Below, piece after piece: positions 12,569 through 21,134 of a stretch of DNA of 64,000 nucleotides (position 1 is its first letter; the number at the start of each line of letters is the position of its first letter). Source of the DNA: Allolobophora icterica (Eukaryota > Annelida > Clitellata > Crassiclitellata > Lumbricidae). The DNA lies in contig OY744616.1 of assembly GCA_963556255.1 (NCBI GenBank), positions 3,936,405-4,000,404 on the forward strand, read 5' to 3'. The position numbers and the translations under genes are program-made. The notes below the pieces were generated by a model. That model was given only the letters and a program-made list of their open reading frames with translations, did not search any database and was not told where the DNA came from.

Positions 12569-14690
12569 CGACGAATACGACGATTTCTACAGCGCCGTAA
12601 CACGACACATGCCGTTACAAGGGCGCTTTGACAAGTTCAACACGGCCCATAGGCCAGCTTGAAGTAGTGTGTCTTGAGTCTGATCTTAAATGACTCCAGT
12701 GAAGTTGCAGAACGTATTGACGGAATATGCTACTGTGTAACCTTTTCATACTGCAAACAACTCTGAAATTCTCATCATCAACCATTGCCCAACGTCCAAT
12801 CGTCATGTTTTAAGGCACAGATATAACTCTCAGCAGCATTAAATTTATAATATTACTCACAACATGACTCTGAATATAAAATTATGTATTCATAGACTTC
12901 AAAATATAATTTTACAGTAGGCCCTAAATATAGCATTTTGGTCCGTTTGAAAAGGTTTTTGAATTCTACCTTCTGATGTTTTCGAAGCTTGAGTTGATTT
13001 CAGTGCGTCATCTGTTGTCATGGTGACAGTGGATTCTTCTGCAACTTCAGTTGTTGCTTCAGGATTTGTGTTTGTGACGTTAGTCAGTGGTTTGATTGTA
13101 GAGATTGGTGTTGTTGTGTCGACTATAGTATTAAGGTCTTGTGTAGTTTTACTGCTACAAGTAGCTTCAGTTGATGGTTCATTTGTAGTGTGTACTGAAA
13201 CTCGACTGTTTGTTGCTGTTAATACTTCATTTTTAGATTTAGTGAAAGTAGTTTGAGTGTTTAAAGTGGATTCTTTGTCAGTGATCTTTGATGCTGTTGA
13301 TCTTTCAGTCGCCAAACCATCGGTCGTTCCTTCAAAGCAAGTCTTCGTCAATTGACAGTTTGCATAACTCAATGACTCTTGGTCACCTGCAGCAAAACAA
13401 TATACACCATCGAATACATTCCATATTCCAAAACATTTATGTGCATTATGCTACAGACCCTAAATGTTAAATAAACCTAAGGGAATATTCTGTAACGCGC
13501 ACAATAAATTATCCACTACCCCGGTACTCTTGTACAGATCGCGTGCAGATAATATGCCATCCTACTTACTGTCCATGGTCACACCTTGCAAATCTGCTAG
13601 TGGTCGATCCTATTTTCGATGAGCATCTGCTGGAAAGTATGTTGGTCCTGGTACACGTCTTGTCTTTGGCCGGCGTTTATTTACAGTTGCTGGAACTCTC
13701 TACCTATTCGAACAGATAGGATCTTTCTGTTCCTCATACTAGAACAGCTATGGCGCACTCCCGATCTTTTGCCTCAGTTGGCCCCTCTCTCTGGCCCCTG
13801 TCTCCTTCTACTCGCTCTCAAATTTTAATAGGTAACCCCTCGTCTTCTGTTGCTTCCTCAAGTCTTATTTATTTTCTGGTGGCCTTGCGCACTGGGAGCA
13901 CCTCTGAACGGTTCACCCTACTACAGGTGCTTTATAAATGTTTTAATACAATACAATACAATACAATACAATACAATACAATACAATACTCATGTTCGCA
14001 ACTCTCCTACCGGGAGACTGTCTTTCGCTAAACTGAAAACTCGCCTCTTCCAGTCCACTTAAATACTCATGGCTCTGAATGGTTGTCCGGCTTAATGTGC
14101 ACTTCTGAACTTTGTAAGGCGGGCATTATCAAGTTACAGTTGCACTGTATTGTATTCTATTGTAAAAGGTCCAATTCGCTAGCTCCTCCTGATGGTATTA
14201 GCCAGGTGCTTAGCAAATATAACTATTACTGATATGAGTGAAAGTGATTGTATTAACTAAACGTCAACAATTTCACCAGTTCTGTCATAGTTCACAGTTG
14301 CAAACAGTCTGCTATTTAAATATGAGAATTCAATTTTGGTACCGGAAGTAAACAGGAAGGAAACGGAAATGAATATCATTAGTGAACAACCACTGAAGAG
14401 AACTTTCACAATTAAGGTTCGGCTGTTTGCATATTGTCGTCAATTCATAACAATTAGACCTAACAGGAAAAACTAGTAGAAATAATAATGTGTTGTGTCA
14501 ATAAAACCAGAATCTCATTGGGACTCTGTTAGATTACGTTTCCTTGACGAAGTTAACCAAATATTGAAAATTTCATCTCAGATTTCAATATATCGTATGT
14601 ATACGCAAAAATAACACTTTACTTACTGACTATCATCTTAAAGATGACGATGCTTAAGAAAACAGTCGCCGTACAAAACACTCTGATCAT
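9194..14690 (-). CDS. Gene B: secreted Thr/Ser-rich NHL-like beta-propeller protein, enlarged
   Basis: Three coding exons on the minus strand: 14690-14627 (ATG and signal peptide, 64 bp exactly as in gene A), 13386-12970 (Thr/Ser-rich, starts DQESLSYANCQLTKTC) and 10296-9194 (propeller). Donors are GTAAGT and GTAGAA; acceptors are CTGCAG and TTGCAG; all junctions are phase 1. The predicted length is 527 aa, about 100 more than gene A. The extra length is in the propeller exon, where the motif VSFLSADGQIISQF is followed by a second, related VSFRSANGSIFSQF, suggesting an added internal repeat. Other conserved motifs are LSVANDNHLLVL, LEIYDQDANLV and AIQKPNGEFVISH. Sequons NLT, NSS and NGS are present. 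The frame is intact across all exons, so the gene is likely functional. I do not recognise a specific ligand or enzyme function. Confidence 0.8.
10315..10440. repeat. Inverted partner of 15600-15705
   Basis: The reverse complement of this stretch matches 15600-15705, with shared words ATGAATTTTCGTGA, TATTCCAGTTCCAG and TTGACTACAACGGTTTCAAT. The two lie on either side of gene B exons 1 and 2. Their nature (transposon or rearranged duplicate) is unclear. Confidence 0.6.
11321..11501. mobile_element. hAT-type MITE, copy of the 45085-45245 family
   Basis: Reverse-oriented relative to 45085-45245. Shared words are GGTTTCTATGGTGTAGACG, GGAGCATTTGCTCCA and AAAATGGTGGCACACAC. The ends are CAGTGGCGTC and GGCCCCTG. 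A possible partial target duplication, TGTTTA, flanks it. It lies in intron 2 of gene B. Confidence 0.65.
12490..12568 (+). repeat. (ATG)n microsatellite
   Basis: About 26 uninterrupted triplets. On the plus strand it reads as poly-Asp within a 118-codon frame, which I regard as an artefact inside gene B intron 2. Confidence 0.9.
13735..13990 (+). mobile_element. L2/CR1-like LINE 3' end with (ATACA)n tail
   Basis: Reads the LINE C-terminal signature (MAHSRSFASVGPSLWPL) followed by a 3' region and about ten ATACA repeats (13947-13988). It lies in intron 1 of gene B, antisense to the gene. Confidence 0.65.
13991..14215 (+). mobile_element. LINE 3' end sharing a tail with SINE family 2
   Basis: It contains AAACTGAAAACTCGCCTCTT and a 3' tail (TGTGCACTTCTGAACTTTGT, then GGCGGGCATTATCAAGTTAC) ending in TGTATTGTATT. 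The same tail ends 15130-15297 and several tRNA-headed SINEs in the window. Confidence 0.6.
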
Positions 14691-14820
14691 TTTGTCAGGC
14701 AACAGCTGAGCAGATTCGTAAACTGTGTGATTCGCTGGCGTTCGATCGCAAGTTCTGTTAGTTAAGACGTTCACGATTGTAATCTTTTACTAGAACTGAT
14801 TCTAATAAGATTGTGTTTCT
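14691..14820 (-). promoter_or_regulatory. Conserved upstream block of gene B
   Basis: Counterpart of 5113-5270, sharing CGCTGGCGTTCGAT, TTAAGACGTTCACGAT and ACTGATTCTA in the same order upstream of the start codon. No core promoter element can be assigned with confidence. Confidence 0.35.
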
Positions 14821-15129
14821 TTTTTATTCAGGAAACGACAATTCGTCTGCCAATTGAAATATAATCCAACACTTTGTGTTGTTCAATTCTGAGCTTGGCT
14901 GAGTCCAAAGTGCGACGTCGCATTGTTCAAACGGCCACCATTGTGAACACGAAAACGCTCAGTTGAGATTGACGTCATAGAGAGATTCTGAGCACGAACA
15001 ATAAGATACTGTAGTCCAGATTCTAAGACAATTTATGACCATCGTTGGTTTTAACTTACATCAAATATGCAGTGACATCAGATCGTTTCCTTCCATGTAT
15101 TGCTAAAAGTCGTCAAAGCGTTGGTGCGA

Positions 15130-15297
15130 TACTCACTAAACTTAAAACTTACCTCTTCCAATCTGCCTATGGCTCTTAATGGTTGCCTGGCTTCAGTGTG
15201 CACTTCTGAACTATGTAAGGAGGGCAATATCAAATTACAGTTGTATTGTATTGTATTGTATTGTATTGTATTGTATTGTATTGTATTGTATGAATAC
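15130..15297 (+). mobile_element. LINE 3' end with (TTGTA)n tail
   Basis: It carries AAACTTAAAACTTACCTCTT and the tail GTGCACTTCTGAACTATGTA, followed by GGAGGGCAATATC and about ten TTGTA repeats. It is the closest relative of 13991-14215 and, through the tail, of SINE family 2. Confidence 0.65.
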
Positions 15298-15718
15298 ATG
15301 TGAGGTTACAGTTCTGTTTAGATTAATGGGAAGCCACGTATGTCAGTAGCCAAACACAATATGCACTAGTATCTGCTGCCACCAGATACTAAGCTGCTTG
15401 AAGACGTGCTTGTTCTCAATTCATTAGACAGTGCGGGTATTGTATTAGTCCCATCTGAAACCAATTAAACGATTTCCACTGTACTTGCTATCGAACACAT
15501 TTTAGACAGCTCGCTAGTTCGGCAAAATGATACTCACCCACGTCACAATCAGTGATATTTTGACTCCAGTCTTGTTGTCTTGTAGTCAATAATTATTCTA
15601 AAGATCTGCTACATGAATTTTCGTGATTATTTAATATTCCAGTTCCAGCCACAATCCCAGTTGACTACAACGGTTTCAATGTCCACTTTGACTTAATACT
15701 TTCCATTGTTTGTTAGCA

Positions 15719-15866
15719 ATTTGGTCTCGAATGCACTCGAGTTCGTTTTAAATGTCTTGGGTTTGGTCTTGAGACAAAAGTCTTGATCTTGGTCTTGAGG
15801 TTCAAAGTCTTGGTCTTGGTCTTGAGGTTCAAGGTCTTGAGGTTCAAGGTCTTGATAATAAGACTG
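15719..15866. mobile_element. Partial copy of the minisatellite hAT element
   Basis: It retains the inner-end palindrome (TGCACTCGAGTTCG), the GGTCTTGAGGTTC repeats and the terminus TCTTGATAATAAGACTG. The other half is missing or replaced. A CAGTCTTGTTGTC at 15567 may mark the opposite end, but no target duplication matches. Confidence 0.55.
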
Positions 15867-16306
15867 CTCCGTTCTAAAATTTCTGAAAGGGTTAGTAATA
15901 CAGAAGAGTCACCAGTTATTATAGATACCCATTGTAGGCCTATATGACGTCTAAAAAAATCAGGAACTCGCGATGTGAAGATCACGCAAAAGGCAGCTGC
16001 AGCGTCCTAAACTTTCTAGTTCTTCAAAATGTGTTGGTTCGTACAGTGCGTCTTTGTGAGCTAAGCTTACCAAGTTACCAGTTGTAGAGACCATGAACGA
16101 TATTCTGTACGAATTACATTCACTACGAATAAATGTGCTTTATAAATCTCGGCGGCTGGTGAATAATTGGGTTCTGCTTCGCTTCGGGCGATTGTTCATA
16201 TTCCGAAGATTTGCAAGAAACTGTCAGTTCCAAAGCGAATCGTATACATGTAGACTGTAGAGCTATTGGTCGGGTTTTTACATCCGCCATGATATTCTTC
16301 AATTAG

Positions 16307-17220
16307 CAGACTTGTTGTCCTTGAGACCAAGGTCTTATTCTCGAGTGCACTCGAGTTCGTTTTTAAAAGGCTTGGTCTTGGTCTTGAGACCACAAGTCTT
16401 GGTCTTGGTCTTGAGGTTCAAAGTCTTGGTCTTGGTTTCGCAAGACCAAGACCAAGACCGGCTGTCAATATGAAGTTTGAAAAACTCAAGAATTAGAAGA
16501 TTTATCATAGCCTACGACAATACCTACCGACAGATACAAGTCTTGTTGGTCAGGAAACCCATTGGCAGCAGCAACTAAGTTATGCTGTATCTGGAAGCCC
16601 TGCCGAGACTTTTTCTGAGCCAGACGGTCTGATAAACCATGGAGGATTAGGCCTACAAAAAACACTAACGATTTCTACATTTAAATCCAGTGCTTGAAAG
16701 GCTACGGTGTGTGCCAGCGACTTCAGCACCTATGGAAAGTATTTTTTCACATGGCGAAATTTTATGAGACCCCACAGGTCTTGGTCAGAAAATTCTGAGC
16801 GAATTGGTTTTTATAAAATACAAAAGGCATTTGGAATAACATTTTGCATGAAGGGCTTTTGTAAATAAGAATTCGGAATTCTCTGCCGTCTGCATTTAAA
16901 GTTAATTTGGTTGAATAAAATAAAAGACTCACGTTTTCATTAAAATAGCGAGTAGTCCGACTTGACAATTTTTTAAGGAAAAGAAGTTTTGGCCTGAATG
17001 TGATTTTTTTTGGGTCTTAGTCTTGGTCTTGGTCTCGAGGTTCAAAGTCTTGGTTTTGGTCTTGGTCTCAAGGTTCACAGTCTTGGTCTCGAGGTTCACA
17101 ATCTTGGTCTTGGTCTCGAGGTTCAAGGTCTTGGTCTTGGTCTTGAGGTTCAAAGTCTTGGTCTTGAGGTTCAAAGTCTTGGTCTTGGTCTTGAGGTTTA
17201 AGGTCTTGACAACAAGACTG
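16307..17220. mobile_element. Non-autonomous hAT element with internal minisatellites (copy 1)
   Basis: It is 914 bp and bounded by a perfect 8-bp target duplication TCAATTAG (16299-16306 and 17221-17228). The ends are CAGACTTGTTGTC and GACAACAAGACTG, inverted repeats of each other with one mismatch. Just inside both ends are arrays of GGTCTT hexamers arranged in a 33-bp higher-order unit with a GAGGTTCAA spacer. The centre (about 16480-16990) is shared with copies at 29375 and 54595 and has no transposase. The Thr/Lys-Leu repeat frames read across the arrays are not genes. Confidence 0.9.
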
Positions 17221-18090
17221 TCAATTAGATTGTATTAAGTTGAGGTAGATTAAATTAGACCAGGCTAGACTAGGTTAGATAAGATTCCATTAGACTATTC
17301 TATAATAATTTTCAGATTAGACTACGTGATTTTCTGACTTAACCACTTCCTCTCTTCATCCTTTCTCTAACTTTTATGAGTCCTTCTATCTATCCATATC
17401 CTATTTTTCTTATCAGTCAGCCTTCGTGATCTCGTGTTATTTTCCCGAGGGCCAGAGGTTCTATAAACCAGTTGTGTCTAATTAATATCAGTAGGCTAAA
17501 TTCGCCATTGAAACAAAGACTTATTCATAAGAGTTGCGTCAAGTAAGAGCAGTTGTTCCCTAAACGACACCACATGAAGAGTAAGTCTTAACGATAGAAG
17601 AAACTGACATAAAAACTGTTAGGACATGATGTATTTAGGCTGAGAAATATTAATGACAGAGGGGCAATTGCATTGCTTAAAGTAAGGTTTTGTAAATGAT
17701 ATACATATGATACATATATATTCGTTTATTAAATCAACTGAATGATACACCGCAATCAGGCACAGAAAAAATGGAAAATGTTAAGAACTAGAAAAGACGG
17801 ACGGGCTCAGTCAGGTCGACAGGGTAATCTGATATTTTATCCACGGACCATTCAGTTATACTTCAGAAAGTCAATTATTTCGAAATATGATATAAATCCA
17901 GTGAACCAAGTTTGTCGTAGCCTCTAAGATATCGAAAGGGTAACTCAGAAGAGATACCCGTAGGAAAAACTACCTTGAGAATATTCATCTACCAATGAGA
18001 AACTGCTCGGTGGCAGCGTCATCGTGTGTTTGGAGCGCTCTCACCCGTGGTCTTTCCACTCTACCGACACAACTTGGCCCAGAGAATTCA

Positions 18091-18724
18091 AATCTTTGAT
18101 GTCATTAGGTGTTTTTTTTACAACGTTTCTTTCTACATTGGTCAGCTTTTCACTATCCAACCGCTCTTTATCGTATCTTTATCTCTCTCGGCCTCCAGTC
18201 TTCCCCCTTCGTAATCGTTTAACCTCAGGTAATCGTGAACATAATCTCCAAATGTCTAAAGCGCTACTCTGAAGCCAATCGCAAAGCACCAAGTTATCGA
18301 CGAACGCCGTCCAGCGAAGGTCTGAGTCCGGCTGTCAGAGAGACCAGAAAGAGGATTGGAAATGACAAAGACAGTAAAAGTAGGAACAGCTAAAGTATAA
18401 TTAAATGTGGGATAGTTGGTTGATCGTTTGCTGTTTAACGAGACTGTGTCATAGGCTTAACGGAGATGATTGGCGTCGCCCTCCTTCTTTCTTCAGGCTT
18501 GTGACTGGCACTACCTCAGTTAGAGGAGTTGGAATAGGTACTATTGAGAGTCGAAAACACTAGGCCTCAGACAGCTTACGCATTTTCGACTCTGCTTTAT
18601 CAGTCTGAACTTACTCTACGATGGACCAGCTCTATGGAAGGAACTCCCCAAAAGATCTCCCTCCGTCAGTTGGCTCACCCTCCTCTCTTGTCTGTCAATC
18701 CTGAAAGAGAGCATGTCTGTCAAT
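18091..18724. other. Repeat-derived spacer
   Basis: About 18100-18400 resembles the sequence surrounding 45040-45410 (for example TAGGAACAGCTAAA). About 18430-18530 is a dispersed GGCACTACC module. About 18560-18705 weakly resembles a plus-strand LINE 3' end (GPALWKELP). There is a 23-bp tandem duplication around 18690-18740. No host gene. Confidence 0.5.
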
Positions 18725-20507
18725 CCTGAAAGAGAGCATGCTCTGCCTTTTAGCGTCATCACCTTTGTTTTGTCCATATTTATCAGTAATCCCTTTTTCT
18801 CCCCCACTTGCTCCAATCGAGTGACTAACTTCTGTAGTTCCAGTTCTGATCCTGCCAGGAGTACAATATCATCAGCATACCTTAAGTTCGTAATTTTCCT
18901 ACCACCTATCTGCACCCCTCCCTCCCATCCATCCAGCACCTCCCTCATGATCACCTCCGCCATAATGTTAAATAGATTGGGGGAGATCACACATCCCTGT
19001 CTGACCCCTCTCCTGACGCGGAACCCTCTTGATAGTGTTCCCGCCACCTTTACTTTAGCCTCTTGTTTACAGTACAATTTGTTCAGCAAGTTAATAATGT
19101 GTGCCGGATATCCCATCTCCGCCATTACCATCCAGAGCTGTTTGCGAGATGCAATCGAAAGCTTTTTTGAAGTCAACGAAACACATGTATAGCGGCTGCT
19201 GGTGATCATTCATTTTCTGCATTATTATTCTGAGATTTGTAAGCTGGTCACGCGTTCCTCTTCCTCGCCGAAAACCGGCCTGTTCATCTGAAAGCTCTGA
19301 CTCTGTTTTTCCTCTCATCCTCTCTAGTATGATCTTGAGGATGATTTTACTAGCGTGTGACACCAATGCTATGGTTCTGTAGTTTTTACACTGCTTCGAG
19401 TCTCCTTTTTTTGGTATTGGAATGAAGACTGAGTTCACCCAGTCCTCAGGCCACTCCCCTGTTTCCCACATCGCTTCACATATGCGATGCATTTGATCCA
19501 GTGCTGTTTCCCCTGCAGCTTTAAACAGTTCAACTGGAACCTCATCCAGCCCTGCGCTCTTTCCATTGGCCACCTCCTTCATTGCCCGAGCCACCTCCGA
19601 TCTCAAAGGAGCCGGCTCTCGTGTGTATCCTTGCTCATCTTCAACATTTTCAACCCTATCTTCATATAACTCCTCACAGTATTCTCTCCATCGTTCTGCA
19701 ATCCCTTCCTTGTCTGTTATCAATTCTCCTGTTGCCGACTGTATGCCGAACAGCTGCGGTCTGAATTTGCCTGTAAGCGTCTTGACTGTTTGAAAAACCT
19801 TCTTCATGTTTCCCTTCTTGTTTGAGTTCTCCAGTTCGTCACATATTCCTTCAATCTGATTTTGTTTGTCCTCCCTTAACCTTCTTTTTACTTCTGTCTT
19901 CAGTTCTCTGTATTGGTCTTTGTTTCTCTTTTTTGCCTCTCTTTTTGTTTGAATCAATGTGAAGGTTTCTTCGGCGATCCATGAGTTCCTTTTTTGTCCC
20001 TTTTTATACCCAATTGTTTCTTCCGCTGCTTCCAGCAGAATCGTTTTGGTTACCCTCCACAATTCCTCTGGGGTTCTCTCTCCCTCCTCTTCCCTCAGCC
20101 CCTCAAAACGATTCTTAACTTCTATGGAGTAAACTTCTGCCTTTGATCCATATAATTCCTCTAGATTTAATTTTCTTGGTTGCACTGCTTTTTTTATCCT
20201 CTTCAATTTGATCTTCAACTTAGCCATTATCAGATGGTGATCCGTATCACAATCCGCACCCGGGTATGCCTTGCAGTTCCTGATGCTTCCCCTCCATTTT
20301 TGTGCTATTGCAATGTAGTCTATTTGGTTCTTTGTTTTGCCATCCGGTGATGTCCATGTGTATAGACGTCTCGGGTGATGCTTGAACCATGTGTTACTTA
20401 AGCTCAACTCATGATCTGTACAAAAGTCCAATAGTCTCTCACCTGCCTCATTTCCTTCTCCCAACCCCCCTTTCCCTACCACTGCCGCTCTGACATCTGA
20501 TGACTGC
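18725..20507 (-). pseudogene. RTE-like LINE, 3' part (endonuclease C-half and RT)
   Basis: The minus-strand frame continues the endonuclease interrupted at 20507 (RLLDFCTDHELSLSNTW, NQIDYIAIAQKW, DTDHHLIMAKLK). It then runs through RT: IPIPKKGDSKQCKNYRTIAL, GFRRGRGTRDQL, FVDFKKAFD, GVRQGCVISP and the catalytic YADD (LRYADDIVLL). A frameshift between about 19091 and 19209 separates FDCIS from the following WMVMAEMGYP. The frame ends soon after KVMTLKGRA, so the thumb and 3' end are missing. The RTE clade is assigned from these motifs. The element is split by two later insertions; the remaining pieces are 26064-26200 and 27931-28420. Confidence 0.85.
20503..20507. repeat. Target-site duplication ACTGC, left
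   Basis: It matches ACTGC at 26064-26068 exactly and brackets the LTR element. Removing one copy plus the element restores the RTE reading frame. Confidence 0.95.
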
Positions 20508-20939
20508 TGTCGCGGTCGACTCCTTCGATCGCAACGACGAACCAACGAAGGAACTATTAAAAGATCTTTAATTAAAAATAAAGTCGATTAAGTGTAAAGT
20601 AAGTCAACTCGTCTATCAAATATCACAATCGTAGACAGCACACAGGTTGGCTGGTCTCGATTGAACGTTATACGATCAATGTTTCAACGTTTACAAATCT
20701 TCGTCAAAAGGCCCTTAATGTACATCAGGTCTATCTTATATAGAGTTCTCCCGGATTCCAGAACGTTCTGTGACGTCACTGTACTTTTCCCTGGAAAGTC
20801 CTACTGAACACGTATATCCTTGTTGCATGCACCGAACTAATGTTGACAGCTTGCTGCAGAATTTTCCGTGCGTTGTAAACAAGCTTGTTGACGCGTCGGT
20901 TTTCTTCCCTTGATGCATGCACCCGCGTAGACCACGACA
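20508..20939 (-). repeat. LTR (3' LTR of the Gmr1-like element)
   Basis: 432 bp, bounded by TG...CA. By eye it is identical to 25632-26063, including the same 60-codon incidental frame. It contains CTATATAAGATAGACC on the minus strand, a possible TATA box. Confidence 0.95.
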
Positions 20940-20953
20940 TTCCCTCCGCCCTC
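20940..20953 (-). promoter_or_regulatory. Polypurine tract
   Basis: On the minus strand GAGGGCGGAGGGAA directly abuts the 3' LTR, as expected for the plus-strand priming site of an LTR retrotransposon. Confidence 0.8.
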
Positions 20954-21134
20954 AGATGATGACACGTCTTCAGCACCATCCCGAACGGGTCATCACGATC
21001 AAGCCGGGCCTCCAGACTCCATCTCGACACAGCATACACAAACAAAACAAAACACATCAGTTAGTCAATTTATCTATACAATTTGCGGGCTCGATCCTTG
21101 TGTGTCGGGCCATTTCCCCCCTTCACCATCCGAG

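Larger units (their letters stand above)
9000..18090. repeat. Tandem segmental duplication, copy 2 (gene B with flanks)
   Basis: Counterpart of 1890-8100. This copy is longer because it gained transposons after or during duplication: L2/CR1 3' ends (13735-14215 and 15130-15297), the minisatellite-bearing hAT element (16307-17220), a partial copy of it (15719-15866) and a small MITE (11321-11501). The far block 17320-18090 matches 7270-8100 (for example GATTTTCTGACTTAA, TATTTTCCCGAGGGCCAGAG and AACTTGGCCCAGAGA). Confidence 0.8.

Noticed and set aside
12306..12662. 118-codon frame with a long poly-Asp run
   Set aside because: It is an (ATG)n microsatellite inside an intron of gene B on the opposite strand. 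The rest of the frame matches the non-coding intron block of gene A.
16400..17200. CRISPR-like spaced repeats
   Set aside because: The units are tandem without unique spacers and lie inside a transposon with an 8-bp target duplication; the genome is eukaryotic.
16929..17238. Thr/Lys/Leu and Leu/Val repeat proteins on both strands
   Set aside because: Produced by the AAGACC minisatellites of the hAT elements. Both strands and several frames are open simply because the repeat lacks stops; the same happens at 30045 and 54562.
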